A stretch of DNA of 64,000 nucleotides from Serinibacter arcticus (GTDB lineage Bacteria; Actinomycetota; Actinomycetes; Actinomycetales; Beutenbergiaceae), in NCBI RefSeq assembly GCF_003121705.1, contig NZ_PYHR01000002.1, positions 3,038,001 to 3,102,000 on the forward strand. Direction: 5' to 3'. Position numbers and translations under genes: made by a program. Shown here piece by piece: positions 1 to 8,392 of this stretch (position 1 is the first letter of the stretch; each line of letters starts with the position of its first letter). The notes beneath the pieces are model-generated. The model did not search any database. It saw only the letters and a program-made list of their open reading frames with translations, and was not told where the DNA came from.

Positions 1-821
1 CGACCGTCCTGGAGGTCAACGCCCCCCTGATCGACGAGCACGCCGCCCACCGCGGTCTCGTGCACGAGGCGGAGGCCCGCGAGGTGATGCGCCGCGCGGT
101 CACGGCCGCCGACGTCGTCACGTGCGTCTCCGAGCCCGTCGCCCGGTGGGTGGCCGCCCAGGTGCCCGGCGCGCGCACCGTCGTCGCCCCCAACGGGGTG
201 AACACCGACCGGATCCGGCCCCGGCCCGAGCGGTCGGAGGGTCCGGTCACGCTCGGGTTCGTCGGCACGCTGAAGCCGTGGCACGGCGTCGAGATCCTGC
301 TCGAGGCGGCCGCGCCCCTGGTGCGCGACGGCGTCGCGCGCCTCCTGCTCGTCGGTGACGGTCCGCAGGCCGCGGCGCTGGGCGAGCGGGCCGCCGCGCT
401 CGGGATCGCCGACGGCGTCGAGCGCACCGGGGCGCTGGACCCGCGGGACGTCCCCGCGCACCTGCACCGGATGGACGTCGGGGTCGCGCCCTACCCCGCC
501 GGCGCCGACGACTACTTCTCCCCGCTCAAGGTCTACGAGTACCTCGCGGCCGGGCTGCCGGTCGTGGCCAGCGCCGTCGGGCAGATCCCCGACGTCGTGC
601 GCGACGGGCTCACGGGGGTCCTCGTGCCGCCGTCGGACGTCGAGGCGCTCCGCGACGCGCTCGCGCTGCTGTGCGAGCACGCCCCCACGCGCGAGCGGAT
701 GGGGCGCGCGGCCCGCGCGGACGCCGTCGAGCTCCACGGCTGGGACCGGACCGTGGCGACGTCGCTGGGCGCGCTCCCGCTCGGGCGACCGCTCGGGCGC
801 CCGACGGCGGTGACCGCGTGA
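1..821 (+). CDS. Glycosyltransferase family 4, 5'-truncated by window edge
   Basis: This is the C-terminal about 270 residues of a GT4 (GT-B fold) glycosyltransferase. The open frame runs from base 3, and the residues TVLEVNAPLIDEH upstream of the first GTG are typical of the family, so the true start lies outside the window. The C-terminal donor-binding domain shows APNGVNTDRIRP, GFVGTLKPWHGVEILL and SPLKVYEYLAAGLPVVAS, which contains the E-x7-E nucleotide-sugar motif. Such enzymes act at the cytoplasmic membrane face in glycan assembly; the acceptor cannot be deduced. The stop TGA shares bases with the GTG of the ABC exporter (GTGA overlap), so the two are translationally coupled. This suggests a glycoconjugate synthesis and export unit together with the following phosphotransferase. 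Confidence 0.9.
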   Translation, partial: TVLEVNAPLIDEHAAHRGLVHEAEAREVMRRAVTAADVVTCVSEPVARWVAAQVPGARTVVAPNGVNTDRIRPRPERSEGPVTLGFVGTLKPWHGVEILLEAAAPLVRDGVARLLLVGDGPQAAALGERAAALGIADGVERTGALDPRDVPAHLHRMDVGVAPYPAGADDYFSPLKVYEYLAAGLPVVASAVGQIPDVVRDGLTGVLVPPSDVEALRDALALLCEHAPTRERMGRAARADAVELHGWDRTVATSLGALPLGRPLGRPTAVTA

Positions 822-2680
822 GCGCGACGAGCACCAGGACGTCCGCCAGGTCGTCCGCCAAGGCATCGGCCGGGACACCCACGACGCAGCTCGCCTCGGC
901 GATCCCCGGTCTGCGCCGGACCCTGGGTCACGTCCGCCCGCACCTGCGTCCGCACCGCAAGCTCGTCGTCGGCGGTTTCGTCGCGCTGTTCGCCGAGGTG
1001 GCGTTCCGGCTGCTCGAGCCGTGGCCGCTGAAGATCGTGCTCGACACCCTGATCGCCGCCGGCACGGTCTCGGCGATCACGAACCAGCAGCCCACCGGGG
1101 ACCCGGTGACCGACGTCGTGCGCGTCGTCGTCATCGCCTCGCTCGGCGTCGTGGCGCTCGCCGGGCTCCGCGCCGGGGCGTCCTACGTCATGACCGTGTG
1201 CTTCGCGCTGGCCGGCACCCGCGCCATGACCGGCGTGCGGGCGACGCTGTACGACCACCTCCAGTCGCTCTCGCTGCAGTTCCACCGCGGCTCGCGCTCG
1301 GGCGACCTGCTCAACCGGCTGATCGGCGACGTCGGCCGGGTGCAGGAGGTCGCCGTGACGGCCGGGCTCCCGCTGCTCGGCAACGTCGTCACCCTCGTCG
1401 GCATGCTCGTGGTGATGCTCGTGCTCGACCCGCTGCTCGCGCTGGTCGTCGTCGGCGCGCTGCTCCTCTTCGGTCTCGGCGTCGCGCGCCAGGGGCCCCG
1501 GATCACGACGGCGGCGCGGCGCCAGCGCGGTCGCGAGGGCGACCTCGCGGGGGCGGCGAACGAGACGCTCGGCGCGATGGTCCTCGTGCAGTCTTACGGG
1601 CTGCAGGGCGTGCTCTCCAAGCGGTTCGAGTCGTCCAACTCCGGGGCGCTGACCGAGGGCGTGCGCGCCTCGCGGATGTCGGCCGCCCTGGAGCGCGGGA
1701 CCGATGTCCTGGTCGGGCTCGCGGCCGGCGCCGTGCTGCTGCTCGGGGCGCGCCAGGTGATCGCCGGCACGCTCACGCCCGGCGAGCTCACGGTGTTCGT
1801 CTCCTACCTCAAGAGCGCGTTCAAGCCGATGCGCGACCTCGCCAAGTACACCGGCCGGATCGCCAAGGCGGCGGCGTCCGGCGAGCGGATCAGCGACCTG
1901 CTCGACACCGAGATCGACGTGCGGGACACGTCCTGGGCGCGCGAGCCGCGCCGGGTCGCCGGCGCGATCACGTTCGAGGGCGTCTCGACGTCCTACGGGG
2001 ACGGGCGCTACGCGCTGCGCGACGTCAGCTTCCACGTCCCGGCCGGGCGTCGCGTCGGGCTGCTCGGACCGTCGGGGGCCGGGAAGTCGACGCTCGTCTC
2101 GCTGCTGCCGCGGCTGCAGGACCCGGTCGCCGGCGTCGTCCGGCTGGACGGCTACGACCTGCGCGACCTCACGGTGTCCGGGGTGCGCGACCACGTCGCG
2201 ATCGTGCTGCAGGACTCCGTGCTGTTCGCCACCAGCATCGAGGAGAACATCTCCTACGGCCGCCCCGGCGCCACGCGGGAGGAGATCGAGGCGGCGGCGC
2301 GGGCGGCCGGGGCGCACGAGTTCGTCCTCGCCATGCCGCAGGGCTACGAGACGGTCGTGGGGGAGCGCGGCGGCACGCTGTCGGGCGGGCAGCGGCAGCG
2401 GATCGCTGTGGCGCGCGCGATGCTCAGGGACGCGCCCGTCGTCGTGCTCGACGAGGCGACGACGGGGCTGGACCGCGCGACGGCGGACGGCGTCCGCGAG
2501 GCGCTGCTCGATCTCACGGCCGGGCGGACGACGTTCGTCATCACCCACGACCCCGAGGACGTGCGCACGTGCGACCTCGTGCTGTGGATCGAGGACGGGC
2601 GGATCGCCGACCGCGGTACGCCCGAGGAGATCCTGGCGCGGCACGGCTCGCCGGGTGAGGAGCCGACGCGTGTCGGCTGA
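818..2680 (+). CDS. ABC exporter, fused membrane and ATPase domains
   Basis: A 620-residue half-transporter with the exporter arrangement (membrane domain, then nucleotide-binding domain), expected to act as a dimer in the inner membrane. The first 40 residues are a Ser/Thr/Ala-rich cytoplasmic tail, followed by about six membrane segments. The ATPase domain (from about residue 385) has Walker A GPSGAGKST, signature LSGGQRQR, Walker B VVVLDEAT and H-loop ITHD. The GTG at 818 overlaps the preceding stop; earlier in-frame starts lie in the glycosyltransferase gene. The neighbours (glycosyltransferase upstream, phosphotransferase downstream by overlap) suggest export of a glycolipid or glycan precursor; the substrate is inference. 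Similar proteins export lipids or peptides. Confidence 0.93.
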   Translation: MSATSTRTSARSSAKASAGTPTTQLASAIPGLRRTLGHVRPHLRPHRKLVVGGFVALFAEVAFRLLEPWPLKIVLDTLIAAGTVSAITNQQPTGDPVTDVVRVVVIASLGVVALAGLRAGASYVMTVCFALAGTRAMTGVRATLYDHLQSLSLQFHRGSRSGDLLNRLIGDVGRVQEVAVTAGLPLLGNVVTLVGMLVVMLVLDPLLALVVVGALLLFGLGVARQGPRITTAARRQRGREGDLAGAANETLGAMVLVQSYGLQGVLSKRFESSNSGALTEGVRASRMSAALERGTDVLVGLAAGAVLLLGARQVIAGTLTPGELTVFVSYLKSAFKPMRDLAKYTGRIAKAAASGERISDLLDTEIDVRDTSWAREPRRVAGAITFEGVSTSYGDGRYALRDVSFHVPAGRRVGLLGPSGAGKSTLVSLLPRLQDPVAGVVRLDGYDLRDLTVSGVRDHVAIVLQDSVLFATSIEENISYGRPGATREEIEAAARAAGAHEFVLAMPQGYETVVGERGGTLSGGQRQRIAVARAMLRDAPVVVLDEATTGLDRATADGVREALLDLTAGRTTFVITHDPEDVRTCDLVLWIEDGRIADRGTPEEILARHGSPGEEPTRVG

Positions 2681-4946
2681 GCGGGTGGGGTCTGCGGAGG
2701 GTGCGGACGCCGGCGACCCGCGGCTGCCCGGTCTCGCCGTCCTGCTCGACGACGACGCGACCACGTGGTGGCTGCGCGGGCACGGCGTGCCCGGCCGCGC
2801 GCGCGTGCGCTACCTCCGGCACAAGCCGGGCACGTCCGTGCAGGCCTGGGTCGAGATCGTCCGGCCGGACGGCGGCACCGAGCACGCGATCGCCCAGGCC
2901 ACGGCGCCCGACGACGCCGCGAAGCTGCGCAAGCTCGTCCGTTCGGCGCAGGCGCGTGGGACGTGGGCGGTCGCGGCGGGCTCGGTCGTCGTCGCGGGTC
3001 ACGCCGCCGACCGCCCGCTGCCGGCGCTCGCACCGGTGCTCGCCGCGGGCGGGACGACGCTGCGCCACAACCCCGGCCGCCGCTGGGTCGGGCGCTCCGC
3101 GGACGGCGACCTGGTCAAGGTCGGGCGGCCGGGGCGCGAGGCGGTCGCGGTGGCCGCCGCGCACGCGCTGGCCGAGCACGGCGTGGCCACGCCGCCGGTG
3201 CTCGAGCACGGCGGCGGGCTGCTGCGGCTGGGCTGGTGGTCCGGTCGGACGCTCGAGCACGAGCTGACCGCGGCGCTCGACGGCGGAGCCCTGGCCGGCG
3301 ACCGGCTCGCCGCCGTCGGGGCGCTGGTCGCGTCGTTGCACGCCGTGCGGCCGGTGGGCGACGACGACGGGGGCGTCGCCTCGCACGGCGACCTCTCGCC
3401 CGACCAGGTCCTCGTCCGCGACGACGGACGTCTCGCGCTGCTCGACCTCGACCGGTTCACGACGGCGCCGCCCGAGGCGGACCTGGGGAGCTTCCTCGGG
3501 GACCTGCTCGCGCGGGCGTGCTCGCGATGGGTCGAGCACGGTGCCGCCGACCCGCTCGACGAGGTCGCCCGGCGGGCGTGGGGCGTGCTCGCCCCCGTCC
3601 TGGTGGGCTACCGGGAGGCGGGCGGGACGGTCCTCGACGAGGCCGTGATCGATGCCGGCGTGGCGTCCCTGCGCTCGCGTGCGGACGAACCGTGGCGACG
3701 GCGCGAGCCCCGGGCCGCGCACGCCGTCGCGGCGAGGCACCGGCTGGTGCGCACGGCCGCGGACGTGCTCGGCCGCCACCCCGCGGCGCGCGCGACCGCC
3801 GCGCCGTCGCTCCGCCACCCACCCGAGGCGCCACGACCGCAGGGCTGGACCGACGCCGTCGTGCTCGCCGGGGTCCGGCACGAGGTGCTGCGCGGCTGGC
3901 CGCGCCCCGACGGCGTCGTGCTGCTCGAGCTCGGCGCGGCCGACGAGGTGCGCCGCGGCGCCGAGCTGCACCCCGACGAGGCATCGGCCCGGGCCCGGGC
4001 CGCCCGGTCACCCGGGGCCGAGATCGTGGCCACCGGGACGCCGGGCGGCGGCCGACTCCTGATGCACCCGATGGGGAGCGACGCGCGGCTGCCCGCACTC
4101 GCCGACCGCCTCGCGCGCGGTGAGCGGATCGTCGTGCACCGCCCCGGGCGGCGTGCCGTGCTGCGCGGCCCCGGGGCCGCCGACCCGTACGTCAAGGTGA
4201 CCCGGCGCGGGCGGGCGAGCGACGCCGTCGCGCGCCATCGCGTCCTCGCGGCGCATCTCGCGGGGACGGCGCGGGCCGCCGAGATCCGGGAGGCGGGCGG
4301 CGACGCCGTCGTGCTCGCGCCGCTCCCGGGAGCGTCGCTGCTGCGGCTCGGGGGCGACGCGGGGGTGCCGGTCGGGACGCTCGCCGCGGCGTGGGGCGGC
4401 GTCGGGAGGATGCTCCGGGCGCTGCGCCGGGCGCCGACCACGGGCGCCGTCGCCGGGCTGCCGGTGCACGACGCGGAGGCCGAGCGCCGGACCGCCCTGG
4501 CGTGGGTCGGACCGGCGCTGGAGCGGGGGCTGCTGCCGGCGGTCGACCGCCCGGAGGTGGAGGAGGCGCTCGCGGAGCTGACGCAGGGGACGCCCGCGGC
4601 CGAGGGGCTGCTGCACCGCGACCTGCACGACCAGCAGGTGCTCGTGGCCGACGACGGCGCCCTCGGGCTGCTCGACCTCGACACCGCCGCGCGGGGCGAG
4701 AGCGTGCTGGACCTGGCGAACCTGCTGGCGCACCTCGGGCTGCGGGAGCGTCAGGGGCTGCTCACGCCGGAGCGGCGCGAGGCCGCGGAGGCGGCGCTGC
4801 TCGACGCGCTCGACCCTGACGAGGTCGAGCTCGCGCGCACGGCGGCCTACGTCCGGTCGGCGCGGCTCCGGCTGGCGGGCGTCTACGCGCTGCGCCCGCG
4901 CTGGCGCGGTGTGGCGGAGGACCTGCTGAGGGAGGCTCTGCGCTGA
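2670..4946 (+). CDS. Tandem aminoglycoside-phosphotransferase-like kinase (two domains)
   Basis: A 758-residue protein containing two APH/choline-kinase-like catalytic cores. The first has HGDLSPDQVLV near residue 237 followed by LALLDLDRF; the second has HRDLHDQQVLV near residue 650 followed by LGLLDLDTA. These are the HxDxxxxx catalytic loop and the DxD metal site; the usual loop Asn is replaced by Gln in both (DQ in place of xN). Single-domain family members phosphorylate small-molecule or sugar hydroxyls. A tandem version beside a glycosyltransferase and an ABC exporter suggests phosphorylation of a sugar or polyol in that pathway (inference). GTG 2670 overlaps the ABC stop; GTG 2655 is an alternative. 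It runs convergently into the next gene with a 20-bp gap. Confidence 0.8.
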   Translation: MSAERVGSAEGADAGDPRLPGLAVLLDDDATTWWLRGHGVPGRARVRYLRHKPGTSVQAWVEIVRPDGGTEHAIAQATAPDDAAKLRKLVRSAQARGTWAVAAGSVVVAGHAADRPLPALAPVLAAGGTTLRHNPGRRWVGRSADGDLVKVGRPGREAVAVAAAHALAEHGVATPPVLEHGGGLLRLGWWSGRTLEHELTAALDGGALAGDRLAAVGALVASLHAVRPVGDDDGGVASHGDLSPDQVLVRDDGRLALLDLDRFTTAPPEADLGSFLGDLLARACSRWVEHGAADPLDEVARRAWGVLAPVLVGYREAGGTVLDEAVIDAGVASLRSRADEPWRRREPRAAHAVAARHRLVRTAADVLGRHPAARATAAPSLRHPPEAPRPQGWTDAVVLAGVRHEVLRGWPRPDGVVLLELGAADEVRRGAELHPDEASARARAARSPGAEIVATGTPGGGRLLMHPMGSDARLPALADRLARGERIVVHRPGRRAVLRGPGAADPYVKVTRRGRASDAVARHRVLAAHLAGTARAAEIREAGGDAVVLAPLPGASLLRLGGDAGVPVGTLAAAWGGVGRMLRALRRAPTTGAVAGLPVHDAEAERRTALAWVGPALERGLLPAVDRPEVEEALAELTQGTPAAEGLLHRDLHDQQVLVADDGALGLLDLDTAARGESVLDLANLLAHLGLRERQGLLTPERREAAEAALLDALDPDEVELARTAAYVRSARLRLAGVYALRPRWRGVAEDLLREALR

Positions 4947-4966
4947 CCGCCGCTCGTACGGCAGGT

Positions 4967-5908
4967 CTACTGCGTGTAGACGTCGTAGTGGTTGCCGACC
5001 GTGCCGCGGTCGTAGACCTTGCCCTGGTAGCCGAACGGGGTGTCGATGATCGTCCCCTTGGCCGAGCTGTTCGCGAGCACGATGTACCCGTCGGCGTCGG
5101 CCACGTAGCCGTCGGCGTTGATGTGGCGGCCGGGGATCGCGAGGCCGCCGCCGGGCAGGACGCTCTGGCTGTAGTACGTGAAGCGGTAGCCGCCCCAGTT
5201 CACGACGCCGGCGCTCATGAACTGGCGCAGCGTGTAGAGCTTGGTGGAGGTGGGCAGCTCGCGCGTGCCGACCTCGACGATCTCGGGGACGGACGCCGTC
5301 GCCTGCGCGGTGAGCACCGTCGTGCGCGCGACCTCCACCCCGTCCACGAGGCGCACCTCGCTCGTCACGGTGGCGTCGCCGTCGACCCCCTCCTGCACCA
5401 CGCGCGTCTCGCCGACGGCGAGCTCGTCGGTCTCGCGCTGCTCGACCGGGTGCGGGGTGAGGGACTGCTCGGTGACGTAGGTGGTCGCGGTGCGCGCGAT
5501 CGTGACCTGGGCGCCGGCCTCGGGGGCGGCGGTCAGGTCGGCCGACACCTCGTCCTCCCAGCCCAGCGCGATCCCGGCCTCGGCGAGGGCATCACCCAGG
5601 GTGGCGGCCGCCGTCGTGAGCTCGCGCGTCCCGCCGTCGACGACGACGGAGAACGTCACGCCCTCGCTCGCGAGCAGGGCCTCGCGCGCGGTGCTGCGGG
5701 AGGCGGGGGAGACGTGGACGAGGTCCTCGGCGTCGAGGGCGGGGTTGAGGAGCGGGACGTCCGCGGTCACGGTGGTGGCGGCCGCGTCGGCGGCGGCGGT
5801 GGCCTGCTGCTCGGCGAGACCGTGGGCGACGACGCCCCCGGTCGCGAGCGCGAGGACCGCGAGGACTCCCGTGCCGGCGACGGCCTTGACGGCGCGGCGA
5901 GAGCTCAT
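4967..5908 (-). CDS. Secreted wall protein: DUF348, G5 and 3D-like domains
   Basis: A 313-residue exported protein. Residues 1-32 form a signal peptide (RRAVKAV, then a hydrophobic stretch). It is followed by a DUF348/YabE ubiquitin-like segment (FSVVVDGGTRELTTAAATLG, about residues 80-135), a G5 domain (about 140-215, TEQSLTPHPVEQRETDEL) and a C-terminal module of about 75 residues ending GKVYDRGTVGNHYDVYT. The end of that module resembles the 3D/double-psi-barrel fold of RpfB/YabE-type peptidoglycan-active proteins, with the D-x-G and hyDvYt positions kept. A role in cell-wall remodelling is inferred; no RPF transglycosylase domain is present. ATG start at 5908. The upstream region carries a TIR-type hairpin repeat. 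Confidence 0.8.
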   Translation of the reverse strand: MSSRRAVKAVAGTGVLAVLALATGGVVAHGLAEQQATAAADAAATTVTADVPLLNPALDAEDLVHVSPASRSTAREALLASEGVTFSVVVDGGTRELTTAAATLGDALAEAGIALGWEDEVSADLTAAPEAGAQVTIARTATTYVTEQSLTPHPVEQRETDELAVGETRVVQEGVDGDATVTSEVRLVDGVEVARTTVLTAQATASVPEIVEVGTRELPTSTKLYTLRQFMSAGVVNWGGYRFTYYSQSVLPGGGLAIPGRHINADGYVADADGYIVLANSSAKGTIIDTPFGYQGKVYDRGTVGNHYDVYTQ

Positions 5909-6022
5909 GCGGGACCCCGATCAGGATGGCGGCCCACGGACGGCGGGCGACCGGTCGACGGTAACGGACGGATCACGGCGCTGGCGAGCGATCGTGACGG
6001 CCCGCACTCACGGCGCCCGCCG

Positions 6023-6171
6023 CCCTCGCTGTCTGCGGACGACCCTCGCTCACTGCGGACAGAACTCCGCACCCGGAACGGTCGACCGCATCGCCGCAGG
6101 TCACAGCCCCGGCTCGCGACGGCGGCCGAATCCGTCCGCAGTGAGCGAGGGCGGTCCGCAGTGAGCGAGGC
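6023..6171. repeat. TIR hairpin element, copy 1
   Basis: Lies in the 323-bp divergent gap 5909-6231. Inner arms CCCTCGCTCACTGCGGAC (6043-6060) and GTCCGCAGTGAGCGAGGG (6134-6151) are a perfect 18-bp inverted repeat around a 73-bp centre. A second, imperfect arm sits outside on each side (6023-6040 and 6154-6171), giving a 20-bp tandem of arms per side. A second copy lies at 15954-16083 with a similar centre. No reading frame is supported. Possibly a MITE-like or REP-like element or a structured RNA; function unknown. Confidence 0.75.
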
Positions 6172-6218
6172 GAGCCGCGGCGCCCACCGTCGGTCCCCCG
6201 CGCCGCCCCGACCCGACC

Positions 6219-6224
6219 TAGTCT
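6219..6224 (+). promoter_or_regulatory. Leaderless -10 element (TAGTCT)
   Basis: TAGTCT is followed by 7 nt and then GTG 6232. The spacing places transcription start at or next to the start codon, and no Shine-Dalgarno is present. The same TAnnnT-N6/7-GTG layout recurs at several genes in this window. Confidence 0.55.
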
Positions 6225-6231
6225 CGAGTGC

Positions 6232-7464
6232 GTGACCGATCCGAACGGAACCACCCAGCACTGGACCGAGGGCTTCCCGCACCTGACGGAGCGCGCCGCC
6301 GCCCTCCTGCGCATCGACCCGGCCGACGTCGCCCGGCACAGCCAGGTCGTGCCCGGCGCCTTCCACGTCTGGACCCCGGGACGCGGCGGACCGCACGCGA
6401 TCCTCGGCTTCGACGGCACCGCCCTCGTGCGCGAGTCCACCTTCACGCAGGCGCAGCTCCACGCGGCGTACACGGCCGGGCAGCGCAACGACGAGGCCGT
6501 CGCGCGCGAGCCGATCATGCACGCGGGCTCCGCCGTCGCGATCCTCACCGACGTCCTGGGAGGCCGCGAGCGGCGCACGATCTCCGCCGTCGGACCGACC
6601 GAGGACGAGCTCGCCGCCCTCGGGCACGGACCGTTCGCCCTGACCACGCCCGACGAGATCGCCACCCGGCTGCGGGGCCGGGGCGAGGGGTCCTGGACGA
6701 TCGTCGGGATCGATCGCGCCGCCGGGCCCGGCCACTGGCTGATCGCGCTGCACCAGGGCGACCAGATCCACACGTTCGACCCGGTCGCGAACGCGCGCGG
6801 CACCTGGCCGCCGGAGACCGGCGCGATCCGGTGGTGGGCCAACGGCCGGCCGGAGGCTCCGCCGTCGCGCGTCGTCGTGGACGCCCGGCACGGCAGCGGC
6901 CGCCGGATCTGGGTTGAGACCACGCCCGCGCTGGCCCCGACGGCGCAGCAGCTCGTCAGCTACTACGCCGGCGTCGACGGGCTCCGGAACGGGCTCGGTG
7001 TCTGGAACGGCTTCTGGTGGGCGGTCGCGCACGAGGATGGCCAGGACCTGCGCATCGCCGTCACGGACCTGACGAAGCCCGGGATCGCCGCGCTCACCTG
7101 GGACGCCGACCCGGCGTTCACGCTCCTCCAGGCCGAGCACGCCGTCGCGCACCGCTTCGGCGTCGATCGGGCGCCGGTCCGGTTCGTCAACGGCGTGCGG
7201 CTGCGCGAGGCGGCGATCGGCGCGGCCGAGACCCACCTCGTGCGGCGCACCCCCGCGCCCGGCACCGACGAGTCCGGCTGGCTCGTCACCACCGCGCCCG
7301 ACGACGACGGCGCGGACGCTCCAGTCGTCCCCGCCCACGAGCTGTGGCGGCGCGCCCCGCACCTGGTGCCGCTGCTGGCGCTGCCGGTCGGGTTCCACGT
7401 GGTCGCCGGCCCCGACGAGGGGGGCACCGTCGCCGTGCGCGTCGTGGAGCGACCCGCGACCTGA
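6232..7464 (+). CDS. Uncharacterised cytosolic protein, 410 aa
   Basis: No family recognised with confidence. It has no signal peptide or membrane segment, is rich in Trp, His and Ala, and contains no cysteine at all. The stretch GHWLIALHQGDQIHTFDPV (about residues 172-190) is reminiscent of the His-Asp half of papain-like (Tox-PL) folds, but the catalytic Cys is missing, so an active protease or deamidase is not supported. A later segment, GVWNGFWWAVAHEDGQDL, may begin a second domain. GTG 6232 is chosen because a -10 box lies 7 nt upstream (leaderless). It stands alone between a divergent wall protein and a GAF-ANTAR gene. An immunity or polymorphic-toxin-associated role is possible but unproven. 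Confidence 0.7.
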   Translation: MTDPNGTTQHWTEGFPHLTERAAALLRIDPADVARHSQVVPGAFHVWTPGRGGPHAILGFDGTALVRESTFTQAQLHAAYTAGQRNDEAVAREPIMHAGSAVAILTDVLGGRERRTISAVGPTEDELAALGHGPFALTTPDEIATRLRGRGEGSWTIVGIDRAAGPGHWLIALHQGDQIHTFDPVANARGTWPPETGAIRWWANGRPEAPPSRVVVDARHGSGRRIWVETTPALAPTAQQLVSYYAGVDGLRNGLGVWNGFWWAVAHEDGQDLRIAVTDLTKPGIAALTWDADPAFTLLQAEHAVAHRFGVDRAPVRFVNGVRLREAAIGAAETHLVRRTPAPGTDESGWLVTTAPDDDGADAPVVPAHELWRRAPHLVPLLALPVGFHVVAGPDEGGTVAVRVVERPAT

Positions 7465-7480
7465 CCCGGTCGGTCCCGGT

Positions 7481-7510
7481 TTGGCGTTCTCTCGTGACCT
7501 GGGGCAAAAT
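7481..7510 (+). promoter_or_regulatory. Promoter of first GAF-ANTAR gene
   Basis: TTGGCG (7481-7486) and CAAAAT (7505-7510) are separated by 18 bp. The -10 lies within a small dyad, GGCAA-AA-TTGCC (7503-7514), which could be a regulator site. The predicted 5' leader is about 75 nt. Confidence 0.45.
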
Positions 7511-7589
7511 TGCCTGGCACTTCCGCGCTCGTGACCAGTGGCGTCGGCTGTCCCTCGGCACACTGTCTGCCTCGGCACGGAAGAACGCC

Positions 7590-8333
7590 ATGTCCCGGCC
7601 CGAAGACCTCACCTCCGACCCGATGGCCCAGCTCGCGGCCTCGTTGGACGGGCTCCTCACGCTCGAGGAGACCGTCGCGGCCGTCGCGCAGACGGCCCTC
7701 GAGCTGATCCCCGGCTGCTACTCGGCCAGCATCACCGTGCGCCGCGCGTCCGGTCGGCTGGAGTCCTGCGCCGCGACGTCCGACGTCGCCAGGAACGCCG
7801 ACGACCTCCAGCACCCGTTCTCCGAGGGGCCCTGCTACGTGCTGCCGCTGGAGCAGGGCATCGTCGAGTCGGGCGACGTCGCCCGCGACGAGCGCTGGAC
7901 CTCCTGGGGGCCCAAGGTCCACGAGGCCGAGGGGGTCTCCTCCGTCCTCAGCGTCCGGCTGCTCAGCGCCCGCGGGGTCCAGGGCGCGCTCAACCTCTAC
8001 GCCCGTGAGGTCGACGCCTTCGGACGCGACGCCGTCGAGCTCGCCGCGACCCTGGGCATCCACGCCGCCGTCGCCGTGCGCGCCGCGCTGCTCGCCCAGG
8101 ACCTCGCCGAGGCGGTCCCGAGCTCGCGGCTCGTCGGCCAGGCCCAGGGCCTGCTGATGGAGCGGTTCTCGATGGATCCCGACACGGCGTTCGCGGTGCT
8201 GCGGCGGCTGTCCCAGACGAGCAACGTCAAGGTCGTCGAGATCGCGCGACGGATGGTCGACGAGCGGGCGGTCCGCGACGCGACGGTGCGCGACGCCGTC
8301 GCGCAGGCCGAGTCCGAGGTGCGCGAGGGCTGA
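7590..8333 (+). CDS. GAF-ANTAR RNA-binding antiterminator
   Basis: A 247-residue cytosolic regulator with an N-terminal GAF domain (about residues 20-165; SITVRRASGRLES, EGPCYVLPLEQG, VLSVRLLSARGVQGALNLYA) and a C-terminal ANTAR three-helix domain (about 175-230; SSRLVGQAQGLLMERFSMD, AFAVLRRLSQTSNVKVVEIA). ANTAR domains bind paired hexaloop hairpins in nascent mRNA and prevent termination; GAF domains sense small ligands. ATG 7590 is used; longer open frame upstream lacks coding character. A paralogue of the same design lies at 44022-44723. Monocistronic behind its own promoter and convergent with the VIT gene. Target transcripts are not identified. Confidence 0.88.
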   Translation: MSRPEDLTSDPMAQLAASLDGLLTLEETVAAVAQTALELIPGCYSASITVRRASGRLESCAATSDVARNADDLQHPFSEGPCYVLPLEQGIVESGDVARDERWTSWGPKVHEAEGVSSVLSVRLLSARGVQGALNLYAREVDAFGRDAVELAATLGIHAAVAVRAALLAQDLAEAVPSSRLVGQAQGLLMERFSMDPDTAFAVLRRLSQTSNVKVVEIARRMVDERAVRDATVRDAVAQAESEVREG

Positions 8334-8392
8334 GGACCGGTCGGCCGGGGTCGGCCCGGGTTCGGCGCGGGTTCGGCGCGGCCCGGCTCAGC

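Noticed and set aside
533-2764. 743-codon minus-strand frame opposite the ABC exporter
   Set aside because: Low-complexity Arg/Asp/His-rich shadow of a well-supported plus-strand gene with complete ABC motifs.
6232-7464. Active papain-like toxin or deamidase
   Set aside because: No cysteine exists anywhere in the protein, so the catalytic nucleophile is missing.
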